37,624 bases of DNA, taken from contig JAEESX010000008.1 of NCBI GenBank assembly GCA_016290145.1, positions 1 to 37,624 of the forward strand, in the 5' to 3' direction. Positions 25,141-33,371 of the stretch are shown piece by piece. This stretch comes from Caryophanales bacterium (lineage in GTDB: Bacteria > Bacillota_I > Bacilli_A > RFN20 > CAG-826). The notes beneath the pieces are model-generated. The model was given only the letters and a program-made list of their open reading frames with translations, searched no databases and was not told the DNA's origin. The first letter of the stretch is position 1, and every line of letters starts with the position of its first letter. The translations under genes and the position numbers were made by a program.

Positions 25141-27315
25141 TTAAACTGATAATTCTATATTTCCGAAGTCTATGACTTCTTGATATAAAGTTTCGTTATA
25201 TGACCCGTTATAACCACGGGTTTCAACCAAATAATTTCCTGGCATATCCGCCATATAAACACTATTAACAAGTGTCTCGGAATATGCACCATCAACACTA
25301 AAGTTAGTAATTAGTGTTTGACCATCAAGGTCCCAAATATAAACGGTGAATGATGTGTATGTAGAATTGTCACAATACACTGTTACTGCTAATTGATAAC
25401 TATCTGCGACAGATGCATCAGGTCTCCAAGCGAGGTTTAAAGAACCATCAATATATGTATCTGTGAGACTACTAATATCTCCAGTTCCTGTTCCTAATGT
25501 AACCTTTTGATAAGCACCATATTCAGTGTTATAGTCACTCATCGCATATAATTCGTAACTCAAATCATACATCGCGCTTAAATCGCTTTCTTCGATGCCT
25601 TCAACGCGATAATAATCAGTGAATTCAATCTTGCTTAATATGTATTCATATTCGACATGGAATAATCCATCACGGTCTTTGTTATAAGATAGGAAGATAG
25701 AATATTTTGTATTATCAATATGTTCACCAGGATCTTCCACTTCGATATTCATACCTAACATCATTCCGTTTTCTGGTGTACCAATCTTCATAAAGCTTGC
25801 GCCTGTAAGAGATGGTTCAACTTGTTGCTGTTCAGTTGGAATTTGACCGAAATGAATCACTGTTGTGTATAAGATGGTTTCCGCACCGGTAGCCACTGTC
25901 GCAGGTCCGCTAGATGGATTTGGATTATTGTTATTCCATTCTTCAACGTCTTCTGCGCGGTGAGATACAGTTGTGACTGTAAATTTATATGGTGCATAAG
26001 AAACGTTCGCAAAGTTAACAGCGAATGGTTCGTTAAGTGGTAAGTTATATTGGCTATTATTTGGGAATGTCATTGATAATGTATCACCACTTGCTCTTTC
26101 AACTTCAATCGCGCTGATGGTTGTGCGTTCGTACACGCTAGCATAATCATCCGCGGAGCAGCCAATAAACATATTATATGTTTCTTCAGCACTACCTTCT
26201 GAAGTAACGCGTTCAATATAAACAGCGTCTTCAATTGTGGCTTGTGCTTTTTCAATACTTGATAAATTAACTAAGTTAGAGAACAAATAGAGACTCATCT
26301 CATCTTCACGGCCACCTGCGGATTGTCCGTTTGGATCGGTGTGTGTGGCAATATAGCCCGCATCATCCGTAGTCGCGTATAATGCGACATAGATTTCATG
26401 GCCTCTAGCATTAGAATACCATTCGACTTTTTGTCTGCTAAATGGGTCATTATCATCAAGATAAGCATATCCATCGCGTTGATATTCAGAAGTAGATTCA
26501 TTAGGTTCATTTTCAAAGATGCATAAACGATAGTTATATAAGTTAATGCCTAAAGTATTGACATAGTCAATGGTTGTGTAATAGACATCATTACCAAGTG
26601 GATCAACTTCAATCTCTAGAGAGATAGTATTTCTTCTACCTCTTTCAGTAGAGGCAGTAACTGGCTCTTCTAAAATATATTGTCTTTCAAGGTATAAGAA
26701 AGATGGTTGATACACGTTAATTGTGTAATCAGTTTCTTCATATAAATCAGTGAACTCACCTTGCGTCTCACCATAATTCCTAATAGGAATTTCTTTAACA
26801 TCATCGTATTGTTCACAAGTTAATTCCACGACCAAATTGCAATCCGCACCGGGATCGCTACTATAGGCTTCGTCTTCATCGTTACCGATATTTAAAATAA
26901 AGGAAATTGTTGAGCTTGTTGAAACAACTTCGCTGATTTGACAGATTTGTGGAAGATCATCCACGAGTTCGGTAGTTACTAAGTCAATACCAACAACTGC
27001 CACAACTGCGGTAGTAACCACTGCTGCGGTTGTTGTGACTGCGGTACCCACTTTTGCGGTAGCGCTAGTAACTTTTTCGATATCTTTTTGATCAATATTA
27101 GGTTCTTCTTTATCGACCTGTTTATTGATCTTAGTTTCGTTAGAATTTATTTCTTTTCCTTCTGAAGTGTATTCATTAGTCCAAGTAATCTTGTTCTCTT
27201 CTTTTTTGAAGACAAAAGAATCACTAAAAGGAGAATTATTCTCCTCCTTTTTAATGTTTAATGATTCTTTAATTGAACCTTTTTCGTTGTAGTCTTCAAA
27301 TTTGTTACGCTTCAT
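25141..27315 (-). CDS. Large single-span surface protein with repeated beta-type domains
   Basis: This 724-residue protein has a charged, Asn/Glu/Lys-rich region of about 85 residues. One hydrophobic Ala/Thr/Val-rich segment follows (VGTAVTTTAAVVTTAVVAVVG), then roughly 600 residues with strand-like spacing and Tyr/Thr/Glu richness suggesting Ig or fibronectin type III-like modules, for example TISFILNIGN and DGSLNLAWRPDASVADSYQL. There is no signal peptide; the long N-terminus should lie in the cytoplasm. I recognise no named family. No ribosome site stands before the ATG, only a small CACGC/GCGTG hairpin. It sits between a lipoprotein gene and mscS. Confidence 0.72.
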   Translation of the reverse strand: MKRNKFEDYNEKGSIKESLNIKKEENNSPFSDSFVFKKEENKITWTNEYTSEGKEINSNETKINKQVDKEEPNIDQKDIEKVTSATAKVGTAVTTTAAVVTTAVVAVVGIDLVTTELVDDLPQICQISEVVSTSSTISFILNIGNDEDEAYSSDPGADCNLVVELTCEQYDDVKEIPIRNYGETQGEFTDLYEETDYTINVYQPSFLYLERQYILEEPVTASTERGRRNTISLEIEVDPLGNDVYYTTIDYVNTLGINLYNYRLCIFENEPNESTSEYQRDGYAYLDDNDPFSRQKVEWYSNARGHEIYVALYATTDDAGYIATHTDPNGQSAGGREDEMSLYLFSNLVNLSSIEKAQATIEDAVYIERVTSEGSAEETYNMFIGCSADDYASVYERTTISAIEVERASGDTLSMTFPNNSQYNLPLNEPFAVNFANVSYAPYKFTVTTVSHRAEDVEEWNNNNPNPSSGPATVATGAETILYTTVIHFGQIPTEQQQVEPSLTGASFMKIGTPENGMMLGMNIEVEDPGEHIDNTKYSIFLSYNKDRDGLFHVEYEYILSKIEFTDYYRVEGIEESDLSAMYDLSYELYAMSDYNTEYGAYQKVTLGTGTGDISSLTDTYIDGSLNLAWRPDASVADSYQLAVTVYCDNSTYTSFTVYIWDLDGQTLITNFSVDGAYSETLVNSVYMADMPGNYLVETRGYNGSYNETLYQEVIDFGNIELSV

Positions 27316-27351
27316 AGGGAATCACGCATAGCGTGGAATTAATAATGTAGA

Positions 27352-28023
27352 TTATTCGCCGTCTGTTGAACCACGGCTTGGTTTAGTGAATGAAGCATTA
27401 CCGAATGAATACTTAACTGTGGATTCACTATCGAGTTTCACAGTGTATTTAATTGGTAAATTCTTTTTCATCAAGAACATAACTTTACGTGTTTGTTCTT
27501 CTGCCTCTTCGCTGGCTTTATATGTCATTGTGGAATTTAATCTATATTCACCTTTGATGGTTTGATAGAAGGAATTCTTTACATTTGTGTAGCCAACTGG
27601 TTCGTCTCTAAGTAAGTTTTCGCATTCGGCGATACCTTCATTGAGTTTTGCACAAATATCACCACGTAATGTGGCCATCTTGATGTTGAATGCTTCTTCT
27701 GTTAATTCTGTATCAACAGTGTTAAGAAGATCCTTCTTGTAATGGTAATATTTACCATCTTCGTCTTTCCAAACATATTCGACGACTCTTGTGAGGATTA
27801 GCCCGGAAACCTTGCTATAAAATTCCCCTTCTTTATAGTTGGTTTGATTGAGGCTAGATTTGTCTTGGATATGAACATTATCAAGAACTTCACTATCAAG
27901 AGTGAGATTAGCTTTTGTGCTGTTCAATTGATTAACAAATTTTTCTTGGCTGATGCCTGTGTCACATGCGGTTAAAAGCATCGCAGACATGGACATGAGA
28001 ATAATTGGAATTCTTTTATTCAT
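27352..28023 (-). CDS. Putative lipoprotein, unknown function
   Basis: The start at 28023 gives a 223-residue protein and is supported by CTGGAGG before it; a longer frame to 28128 has no sensible signal. The signal peptide MNKRIPIILMSMSAMLLTAC ends in the lipobox LTAC. The mature part holds no recognised domain, with short motifs such as VEYVWKDEDGKYYHYKK. It may be exported and anchored to the membrane. It is followed closely by the large surface protein gene (36 bases). Confidence 0.78.
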   Translation of the reverse strand: MNKRIPIILMSMSAMLLTACDTGISQEKFVNQLNSTKANLTLDSEVLDNVHIQDKSSLNQTNYKEGEFYSKVSGLILTRVVEYVWKDEDGKYYHYKKDLLNTVDTELTEEAFNIKMATLRGDICAKLNEGIAECENLLRDEPVGYTNVKNSFYQTIKGEYRLNSTMTYKASEEAEEQTRKVMFLMKKNLPIKYTVKLDSESTVKYSFGNASFTKPSRGSTDGE

Positions 28024-28091
28024 AAAAAATCCTCCAGTAATACCTATACGATATTTTAATCGATATACATATTTTATTAAATTAAAATTTA

Positions 28092-28118
28092 AAAAAATCC
28101 GCGTTCCCACGGACTTTT
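28092..28118 (-). terminator. Terminator of the YCG-repeat gene
   Basis: AGTCCG (minus 28116-28111) pairs with CGGAT (28102-28098) with one G-T pair, then TTTTTTT. It lies just after the stop at 28121. Confidence 0.75.
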
Positions 28119-28120
28119 TT

Positions 28121-28468
28121 CTATCCAATAACGAATAACAAAGTTATAAGCGCCATCCACTGCAGACCGGTCATAAAACCATCTACTTGGTATATCGCTT
28201 TGCCACAATATTCTCTAATAATATTCCCATCAACTTGGTATCTAGCAGGACCGCAGTAATCTCTCACTAAATGGCCATCAAATGTCGCGACTGCTGGTCC
28301 GCAATATCTTCTAATTGTTTGACCAGAAAACTCATAGATTGCGTTGCCACAATACTTTCTTAATTTATTGTCATCTATCTGATAGATAGCGGGACCACAA
28401 TATTCCCTAATAAGATCCCCATCAATAGTTAAAATTGCATTACCGCAATATCTTCTTAATGTTGCCAT
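28121..28468 (-). CDS. Tail-anchored six-fold YCG-repeat protein
   Basis: This 115-residue protein consists of six 16-residue repeats with consensus RxYCGxAIYxxDGxxI, followed by a hydrophobic C-terminal segment (residues 101-115). The YCG triplets fall at 7, 23, 39, 55, 71 and 87, an exact period, and the only cysteines (8, 24, 40, 56, 72, 88) sit one per repeat. It looks like a repeated beta-hairpin protein, with the C-terminal hydrophobic run acting as a tail anchor. I do not recognise a named family. The start has TGAGGTATT upstream. It is divergent from the Hc1-like gene. The regular single Cys suggests metal or disulfide stacking, but that is inference. Confidence 0.85.
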   Translation of the reverse strand: MATLRRYCGNAILTIDGDLIREYCGPAIYQIDDNKLRKYCGNAIYEFSGQTIRRYCGPAVATFDGHLVRDYCGPARYQVDGNIIREYCGKAIYQVDGFMTGLQWMALITLLFVIG

Positions 28469-28593
28469 AATAATACCTCAGTTATCATTTTACCTTATGT
28501 GTAACTGAAAAACGAAAAAGTTTTAATGTTTTAGGTAAAAATTTGTTTTAATAAATATAGAAAGGTTAGCCAAGAATTTGGCCATTAGAAATT

Positions 28594-28764
28594 ATGTCAA
28601 CAAACGAACAAATCAAAGCCGCTTATGAAGCATACGTCGAAGAAAACGAAAAATTCGTCGTCAAAGGTAACAAAGCCGCAGCAGGCAGAGCCCGTAAAGC
28701 CTTAATGGAACTCGCAAAATTATGCAAAGCTCGCCGCGCTGAAATCTTGGAAGAAAAGAAATAA
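28594..28764 (+). CDS. Hc1-like histone H1-type small basic protein
   Basis: This 56-residue protein runs from ATG 28594 to TAA 28764. Its core VKGNKAAAGRARKALMELAKL is the signature of Hc1-type (histone H1-like) nucleoid proteins found in Bacteroidetes, Chlamydiae and other bacteria. It is highly charged and probably binds DNA non-specifically. Codons lean to GCC, GTC, CTC and CGC, unlike its neighbours, which suits high expression or transfer. It has no ribosome site next to the ATG; a GCCAA/TTGGC hairpin (28569-28582) lies 12 bases before it, with AAAGG before the hairpin. A two-way terminator follows. Confidence 0.82.
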   Translation: MSTNEQIKAAYEAYVEENEKFVVKGNKAAAGRARKALMELAKLCKARRAEILEEKK

Positions 28765-28780
28765 GCTAAGCTTGTTAAAT

Positions 28781-28810
28781 AAAAGGTCCACTTACGTGGA
28801 TCTTTTCTTA
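28781..28810. terminator. Bidirectional terminator after the Hc1-like gene
   Basis: AAAAGGTCCAC (28781-28791) pairs with GTGGATCTTTT (28796-28806) around TTAC. T-rich tails occur on both strands, serving also the facing GH114-like gene. Confidence 0.85.
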
Positions 28811-29656
28811 TGCCTTTAAAGCAACATTATTTGATATGTAATAAGAGAAGTGATTCTTCTTACAGTAATCTTTAATATCTTTCACTACTTCTTGATCGGT
28901 TGTGTATTCAATGAGTAATACTTCGAAATGTTCTTTCATCATGTCAATCATCTCAAAGAGATAATCTTGTTGTTCTTTCTCTTGCCTACCAAAGACATCA
29001 TTTTCATAATCTTCAATATTTGAAAAGACACATTCTTGTGCGTATACATCAATATCAAAGAAAGAGGTTATAGAAGAGAATTTTCCTAGTTCATACAAGA
29101 AGTCGGTTCCACTATTAATCATGAGTTTTAAGTCTTTTGTGGCTAAGTTATCAAGTATGGCCTTGCAGCCCTCAAAGATGCTCCATGAAAACTCTTGTGT
29201 GGTGTCTATATATTCTTCTTTTGCGAAGTAATAAACATCGAAGTTATCCATGAATAAACCATCCGCACCTAAAGCCTTTAATCTATCGGCTTCATTACTG
29301 ATATGGCTTTGCCATAAAGTATTAGAAACATCCACCCATCTCTCATCAGACCAGTTCTCATAATCCATAAAGGTGATGTCTTTAAACTCTTCATAATAAC
29401 TACGATAGTTTTCTAAAGAACCAATGGATAAATAAGCATATATTTGTGTGTGGTTTTTCTTTAACTTTTGGATATTACTCTCGGAGAACTCATCCATATC
29501 GATACAAACGATATCGTATTTCATAATCTTATCCGTATCTTTATCGGTTGCACCTAAAAAAACACCATAACCATTGCCATTCTTTTTAGCCTGGTCACAA
29601 GCACTAAGCATAGGTAAAACGATAAAAGGAAGAGCGAATATTAATAACTTTTTCAT
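28808..29656 (-). CDS. GH114-like (TM1410-type) secreted lipoprotein
   Basis: This 282-residue protein has a lipoprotein signal (lipobox LSAC, Cys at about residue 20). A GH114-type barrel follows, recognised by IYAYLSIGSLENYRSYY, then WVDVSN and GADGLFMDNFDVYYF. The family includes endo-alpha-1,4-polygalactosaminidase, so a surface glycan hydrolase is likely; the true substrate is unknown. It starts two bases after the phosphopantetheinyl transferase stop, without a ribosome site, so expression depends on translational coupling. Confidence 0.85.
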   Translation of the reverse strand: MKKLLIFALPFIVLPMLSACDQAKKNGNGYGVFLGATDKDTDKIMKYDIVCIDMDEFSESNIQKLKKNHTQIYAYLSIGSLENYRSYYEEFKDITFMDYENWSDERWVDVSNTLWQSHISNEADRLKALGADGLFMDNFDVYYFAKEEYIDTTQEFSWSIFEGCKAILDNLATKDLKLMINSGTDFLYELGKFSSITSFFDIDVYAQECVFSNIEDYENDVFGRQEKEQQDYLFEMIDMMKEHFEVLLIEYTTDQEVVKDIKDYCKKNHFSYYISNNVALKA

Positions 29657-29658
29657 AT

Positions 29659-30294
29659 TTATTGATCAATCTTTAGATTTGTAATGATTTCTGGTTCCAC
29701 ACCAGCATAAAGTAGTTTACTACAAGCTGCGAAGAAATGCTCTTCTCCTTCTAAAGAACCGTTCATATACATATGTTCAGGATACTGTGTGGTATCCACT
29801 TTATTTCTATTCTCAGTATAAGCAAAATGTGGATTAAGAAGCTTATATAAAGCTTCCTTTCTGGTCCATATATTAAAGAATGATTCTATTTTTTCTTCTT
29901 TATCATAGATAATCTTCTTTTCTCCTGCGGACCAGAATTCTTTGTGTTCAATTAATGCGTAATAACGATATTCAGAGTTCTTAAGAATATCCACACCGAT
30001 ATTATGACTAGATATACCCACCATAAAGCGGTCACCACTATGGGATAAAGAAACGTGGTATTTATCAATAACTAATTTACCAGTCATCATCTTATGAGGA
30101 TGTAACTTCATAACTGGTATACCTAAGCAATGATAAACCGCTAATGATAAAGCACGCCAAATTAAAGTCTTATCACGTTTATACATGATAGAGGCACGAT
30201 CAATCTCTTTCTTACGCCAATTAGGCATTGCCGCAGGATGAGACAATTCTTCACCACTAAAGATATAAAGCCTAATGAATCTTTCTTTATTCAT
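29659..30294 (-). CDS. 4'-phosphopantetheinyl transferase (Sfp-type)
   Basis: This 211-residue enzyme moves phosphopantetheine from CoA to a carrier-protein serine. The magnesium motif GVDIL (about residue 114) and the second motif WTRKEALYKLL are present in Sfp order. The usual AcpS is a different, shorter type; Sfp-type enzymes serve peptide/polyketide synthesis or a broad carrier set. No carrier protein or synthase lies within the window. A TATACT lies 11 bases before the ATG, and no ribosome site is present. Confidence 0.88.
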   Translation of the reverse strand: MNKERFIRLYIFSGEELSHPAAMPNWRKKEIDRASIMYKRDKTLIWRALSLAVYHCLGIPVMKLHPHKMMTGKLVIDKYHVSLSHSGDRFMVGISSHNIGVDILKNSEYRYYALIEHKEFWSAGEKKIIYDKEEKIESFFNIWTRKEALYKLLNPHFAYTENRNKVDTTQYPEHMYMNGSLEGEEHFFAACSKLLYAGVEPEIITNLKIDQ

Positions 30295-30346
30295 ATATTA
30301 AAGTCAGTATACATCTAATTATGAAAACCGCTGATTAAATCGTAAT

Positions 30347-31753
30347 TTATTTCAAAAATTTGGAGAAAAGTTTCTTTTTCTTAGGAGTGTATGGATGTTC
30401 TCTTAATGAGAGGTTCATCTTTGTCTTACCAAATAATACTGTACTTGGATGAGTGAATTCTCTAAATCCCCATATACCATGATATGCACCCATACCAGAA
30501 TGTCCTGTACCATTGAATGGTACGCCTTTCACCATAAGGTGTAAGCACACTTCATTAACACATCCACCGCCATATTGTTGCGTTTGCATTACTCTTTTTG
30601 CCCACTTCTTATTCTTGGTGAATAGGTATAGCGCTAATCCGTGTTCTCTTCTTGCCATTACATCTAACAAATCATCAATCTTATTATCTTCAAATGGAAC
30701 GATAGGAAGTAATGGTCCAAAGATTTCATGGTTAACGATTGGTTCGTCTATATTTACTGGATAGATAATTGTTGGCGAGTATTTATCAGCACTATCATCA
30801 CCAACTCCTCCAAAGAGAATTCTATCTCTATATTGTTCCGCTTCTTCAGCGATATTTGTGTACGCTCGATGAGTGATGAGTTTTGGATATTCCTCATTTA
30901 AATGAGGTTGTTCGCCAACTTGTTTAATAATTGCGGCTTTAAGTTCTTCAATAAACTTATCCGCAACTTCTTTAGCCACTGCTACTTGGTTAATGTTGAT
31001 ACATACTTGTCCAGAGTTACAAATCTTAAAGAAAGCAATCTTTCTAGCAGCGTCTTTTAAATCAGCATCTTTTCTCACAATACACCAGTTACCTGTTTCT
31101 CCACCTAGTTCTAACGCTACTGGTGTTAAGTTCTGGCTTGCCATCTCCATAACGTGTTTAGCCACCTTTGGTGAACCTGTATAGAAGATCTTATCCACTC
31201 TTTCTTCTAAACAGAAGTCAGCAACATCATGTCCACCATCAATCGCGGCAATATATTCTCTTGGGAATGTTTCATCTAATATCTTCTTAATAACTTCTGT
31301 AGTCTTCGCGGATTTAGATGACATCTTCACTAAAGCGGTATTACCACCCGCAATAGAGGCCGCTAGAACGCCCAAAGATAAAAGGACAGGGAAGTTAAAA
31401 GGAGAAATGATTAAAGAGACACCATAAGGCATTTTATACACTTTCGTAATCATTGATGGAAAACAAGCAAGTCCTGAGAAATGAGTTTCTGGTTTCATCC
31501 ATTTACGAAGACCATGAATATATTCATCAATCTCCATTGTGGTATCACCGATATCACAGAAGAAGGCTTCAGCATCACATCTACCTAAATCAGTATGTAA
31601 AGCATCTACCAGGTCTTGTTGATGTGCATTAATCGCATCCTTAAGTTTCTTTAGTTGTTCCTTACGGAATTTGTAATCTAAAGTTTTTCCACTATAAAAG
31701 AATTCTCGTTGAGATAAAACAATCTCGTGTATCTCTTGTTTTGTGTATGGCAT
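30347..31753 (-). CDS. Aldehyde dehydrogenase (ALDH3-like)
   Basis: This 468-residue NAD(P)-dependent enzyme oxidises aldehydes to acids. Visible are FYTGSPKVAKHVM (cofactor loop), ELGGETGNWCIV with the general-base Glu, and NSGQVC with the catalytic Cys. The C-terminal half ends in a basic KKKKLFSKFLK tail, which could touch the membrane as in class 3 aldehyde dehydrogenases. The ribosome site AAAGAGGT is good. Its promoter overlaps an inverted repeat. Confidence 0.93.
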   Translation of the reverse strand: MPYTKQEIHEIVLSQREFFYSGKTLDYKFRKEQLKKLKDAINAHQQDLVDALHTDLGRCDAEAFFCDIGDTTMEIDEYIHGLRKWMKPETHFSGLACFPSMITKVYKMPYGVSLIISPFNFPVLLSLGVLAASIAGGNTALVKMSSKSAKTTEVIKKILDETFPREYIAAIDGGHDVADFCLEERVDKIFYTGSPKVAKHVMEMASQNLTPVALELGGETGNWCIVRKDADLKDAARKIAFFKICNSGQVCININQVAVAKEVADKFIEELKAAIIKQVGEQPHLNEEYPKLITHRAYTNIAEEAEQYRDRILFGGVGDDSADKYSPTIIYPVNIDEPIVNHEIFGPLLPIVPFEDNKIDDLLDVMARREHGLALYLFTKNKKWAKRVMQTQQYGGGCVNEVCLHLMVKGVPFNGTGHSGMGAYHGIWGFREFTHPSTVLFGKTKMNLSLREHPYTPKKKKLFSKFLK

Positions 31754-31775
31754 ATGAATACCTCTTTATAGTTTT

Positions 31776-31803
31776 ATTGTAGCATAATGTTGATTTTATC
31801 AAC
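31776..31803 (-). promoter_or_regulatory. ALDH promoter with inverted-repeat operator candidate
   Basis: Minus strand: extended -10 TGCTACAAT (31784-31776) and TTGATA (31802-31797) at a 15-base spacing. GTTGAT (31789-31794) and ATCAAC (31798-31803) form a perfect inverted repeat around TTT across the -35 region, a possible repressor site. Confidence 0.5.
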
Positions 31804-31832
31804 AAAAAATCGCTCGGTTAGGAGCGACTTTT
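31803..31832 (-). terminator. Terminator of the serpin gene
   Basis: TCGCTC (minus 31827-31822 region) pairs with GAGCGA (31815-31810) and is followed by TTTTTTG. It lies right after the serpin stop and can also act on the opposite strand. Confidence 0.85.
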
Positions 31833-33371
31833 TTAATAAGTTGGATTATCAATATGTCCGACAAATATCGGTGTATCGTTGATGTCTCTAATAATGTAGA
31901 TAAATGGTTGATTGAGTTTAACTTGTAAGATATCGGTATCCATTTGTATGCCGCTTTCTGCTTTCATAGTTGCTACAGTTAAGCTTCTAATAACGGAACC
32001 ATCTTCATTGAATTCAACTTGGTTCTTTTGCTTCATAATACCAAGATAATGTTTGAAGCCATCAAGTCGAGAATCGGTAAAGGCGTTATGGAAAGAATCG
32101 TAAACAGGACTGAACATATCTCCAAGCCCTAAATCCACCATCGAATTCTCAAAGTCAAAGTCAATTGAGTTTTTAAATTTAGGTGTCGCTAAGCGAACTT
32201 CTATATTATTGTGCGCATAGTGGCAATATTCCTCATCTTCACCTTCAGGACATTCTGGAACAATTTTATTATCTTCGTTTTCTTTGAAAACATTAACGTT
32301 TTTGGTGAGTTCAAAGATATCATCTTTTTCATCTTTAGGAACAATATATGTCACTGAAGCATTACCATTTGCGTAGTAGTCTTTAACTGAGATATAAGTT
32401 CCATAATCATAATAATGAGGAACGAAATATGAATGATGCATATAAGTAACTTTTTTAGTATCACCATTAGCTAGATAGAAATCGCCTTTTGTATTCTCTT
32501 TACTTAAGTATTTGCTTTCCCAAGCATTTTTAAAGAATAGAGTTGAGAACCAAACGAGCATAGTTTTTTCATCAAGTTCTAAGAAATCCTTATTGATAAA
32601 TCCCTTTGCGTGAACGGCATCATTAGCCCACTCAAGCATTTTGTTAACATCACCATCGTTATTAAAATCACATGAGTATGCCATTGTGTAGAGTTTGGTT
32701 AATTTTTCAACATAAGAAGTTGAATATTCATAGCCTGATCGGAAGAAAGCCGCGTTCTTTAATTGAATTGTGGATTCATCATCCGCAAAGGAATTGGCCA
32801 TCATTACTTTCTTATAGAAAGCAACACGTTGTTCTTCATTTAAACCAAGTAATGTATCAAATCTTTCCGCCAAATTTTCTCTAGAGATAGATCCATAAAT
32901 TTCATTAAGAACGGAATATAAGCCGACAGGACTATAAGTCATGTTTTCTTTTCTACCTGTTTTAACTAAAGAATGATATGTCAAATTAGAGAAATTGTTA
33001 TAAGCGGTTGCTTCATCTTCACTAATCATACTTTTGGTTGGTTCTGTGCCATCTGGATAGCTAACTGTATTTAATGGTCTAAATGTATTGCTTTTAGCAA
33101 TAGAGATTTCATTCATCGATAATCTCATTCGTTTAGTTTGAACACCACTGTCTTTCATTAAAAATGTATTAATAAATGCGGCGCATCCCGCAACAATAAG
33201 ACCAAGTGTAGCTAAAGAGCAGCCAACAGGAACCACCACCTTCCATGGGAATTTCTTCTTTGGTTTAGGATAATTGGCTTCTAGTTGTCTAGTATCAAAA
33301 GTTAGATTGATATCTTGCTTCTCAATCTTAAACTCGAAATCTTTTTTAAATTGTTTCTCAGTTTTGTTCAT
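31833..33371 (-). CDS. Membrane-anchored serpin
   Basis: The start at 33371 (GGAGGTAGGAGTT upstream) gives 512 residues. Residues 1-43 form a charged cytoplasmic part, 44-70 a transmembrane segment (VVVPVGCSLATLGLIVAGC), and the rest a serpin fold outside. Serpin landmarks are MTYSPVGLYSVLNEIY, TLFFKNAWESKYL and the closing QPFIYIIRDINDTPIFVGHI. The reactive-loop hinge reads EDGSVIRSLTVAT, lacking the small-residue Ala/Gly run of inhibitory serpins, and the loop is about six residues longer than in alpha-1-antitrypsin; inhibition is uncertain. The gene overlaps the sigma factor by 14 bases, the place usual for an anti-sigma factor. Confidence 0.87.
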   Translation of the reverse strand: MNKTEKQFKKDFEFKIEKQDINLTFDTRQLEANYPKPKKKFPWKVVVPVGCSLATLGLIVAGCAAFINTFLMKDSGVQTKRMRLSMNEISIAKSNTFRPLNTVSYPDGTEPTKSMISEDEATAYNNFSNLTYHSLVKTGRKENMTYSPVGLYSVLNEIYGSISRENLAERFDTLLGLNEEQRVAFYKKVMMANSFADDESTIQLKNAAFFRSGYEYSTSYVEKLTKLYTMAYSCDFNNDGDVNKMLEWANDAVHAKGFINKDFLELDEKTMLVWFSTLFFKNAWESKYLSKENTKGDFYLANGDTKKVTYMHHSYFVPHYYDYGTYISVKDYYANGNASVTYIVPKDEKDDIFELTKNVNVFKENEDNKIVPECPEGEDEEYCHYAHNNIEVRLATPKFKNSIDFDFENSMVDLGLGDMFSPVYDSFHNAFTDSRLDGFKHYLGIMKQKNQVEFNEDGSVIRSLTVATMKAESGIQMDTDILQVKLNQPFIYIIRDINDTPIFVGHIDNPTY

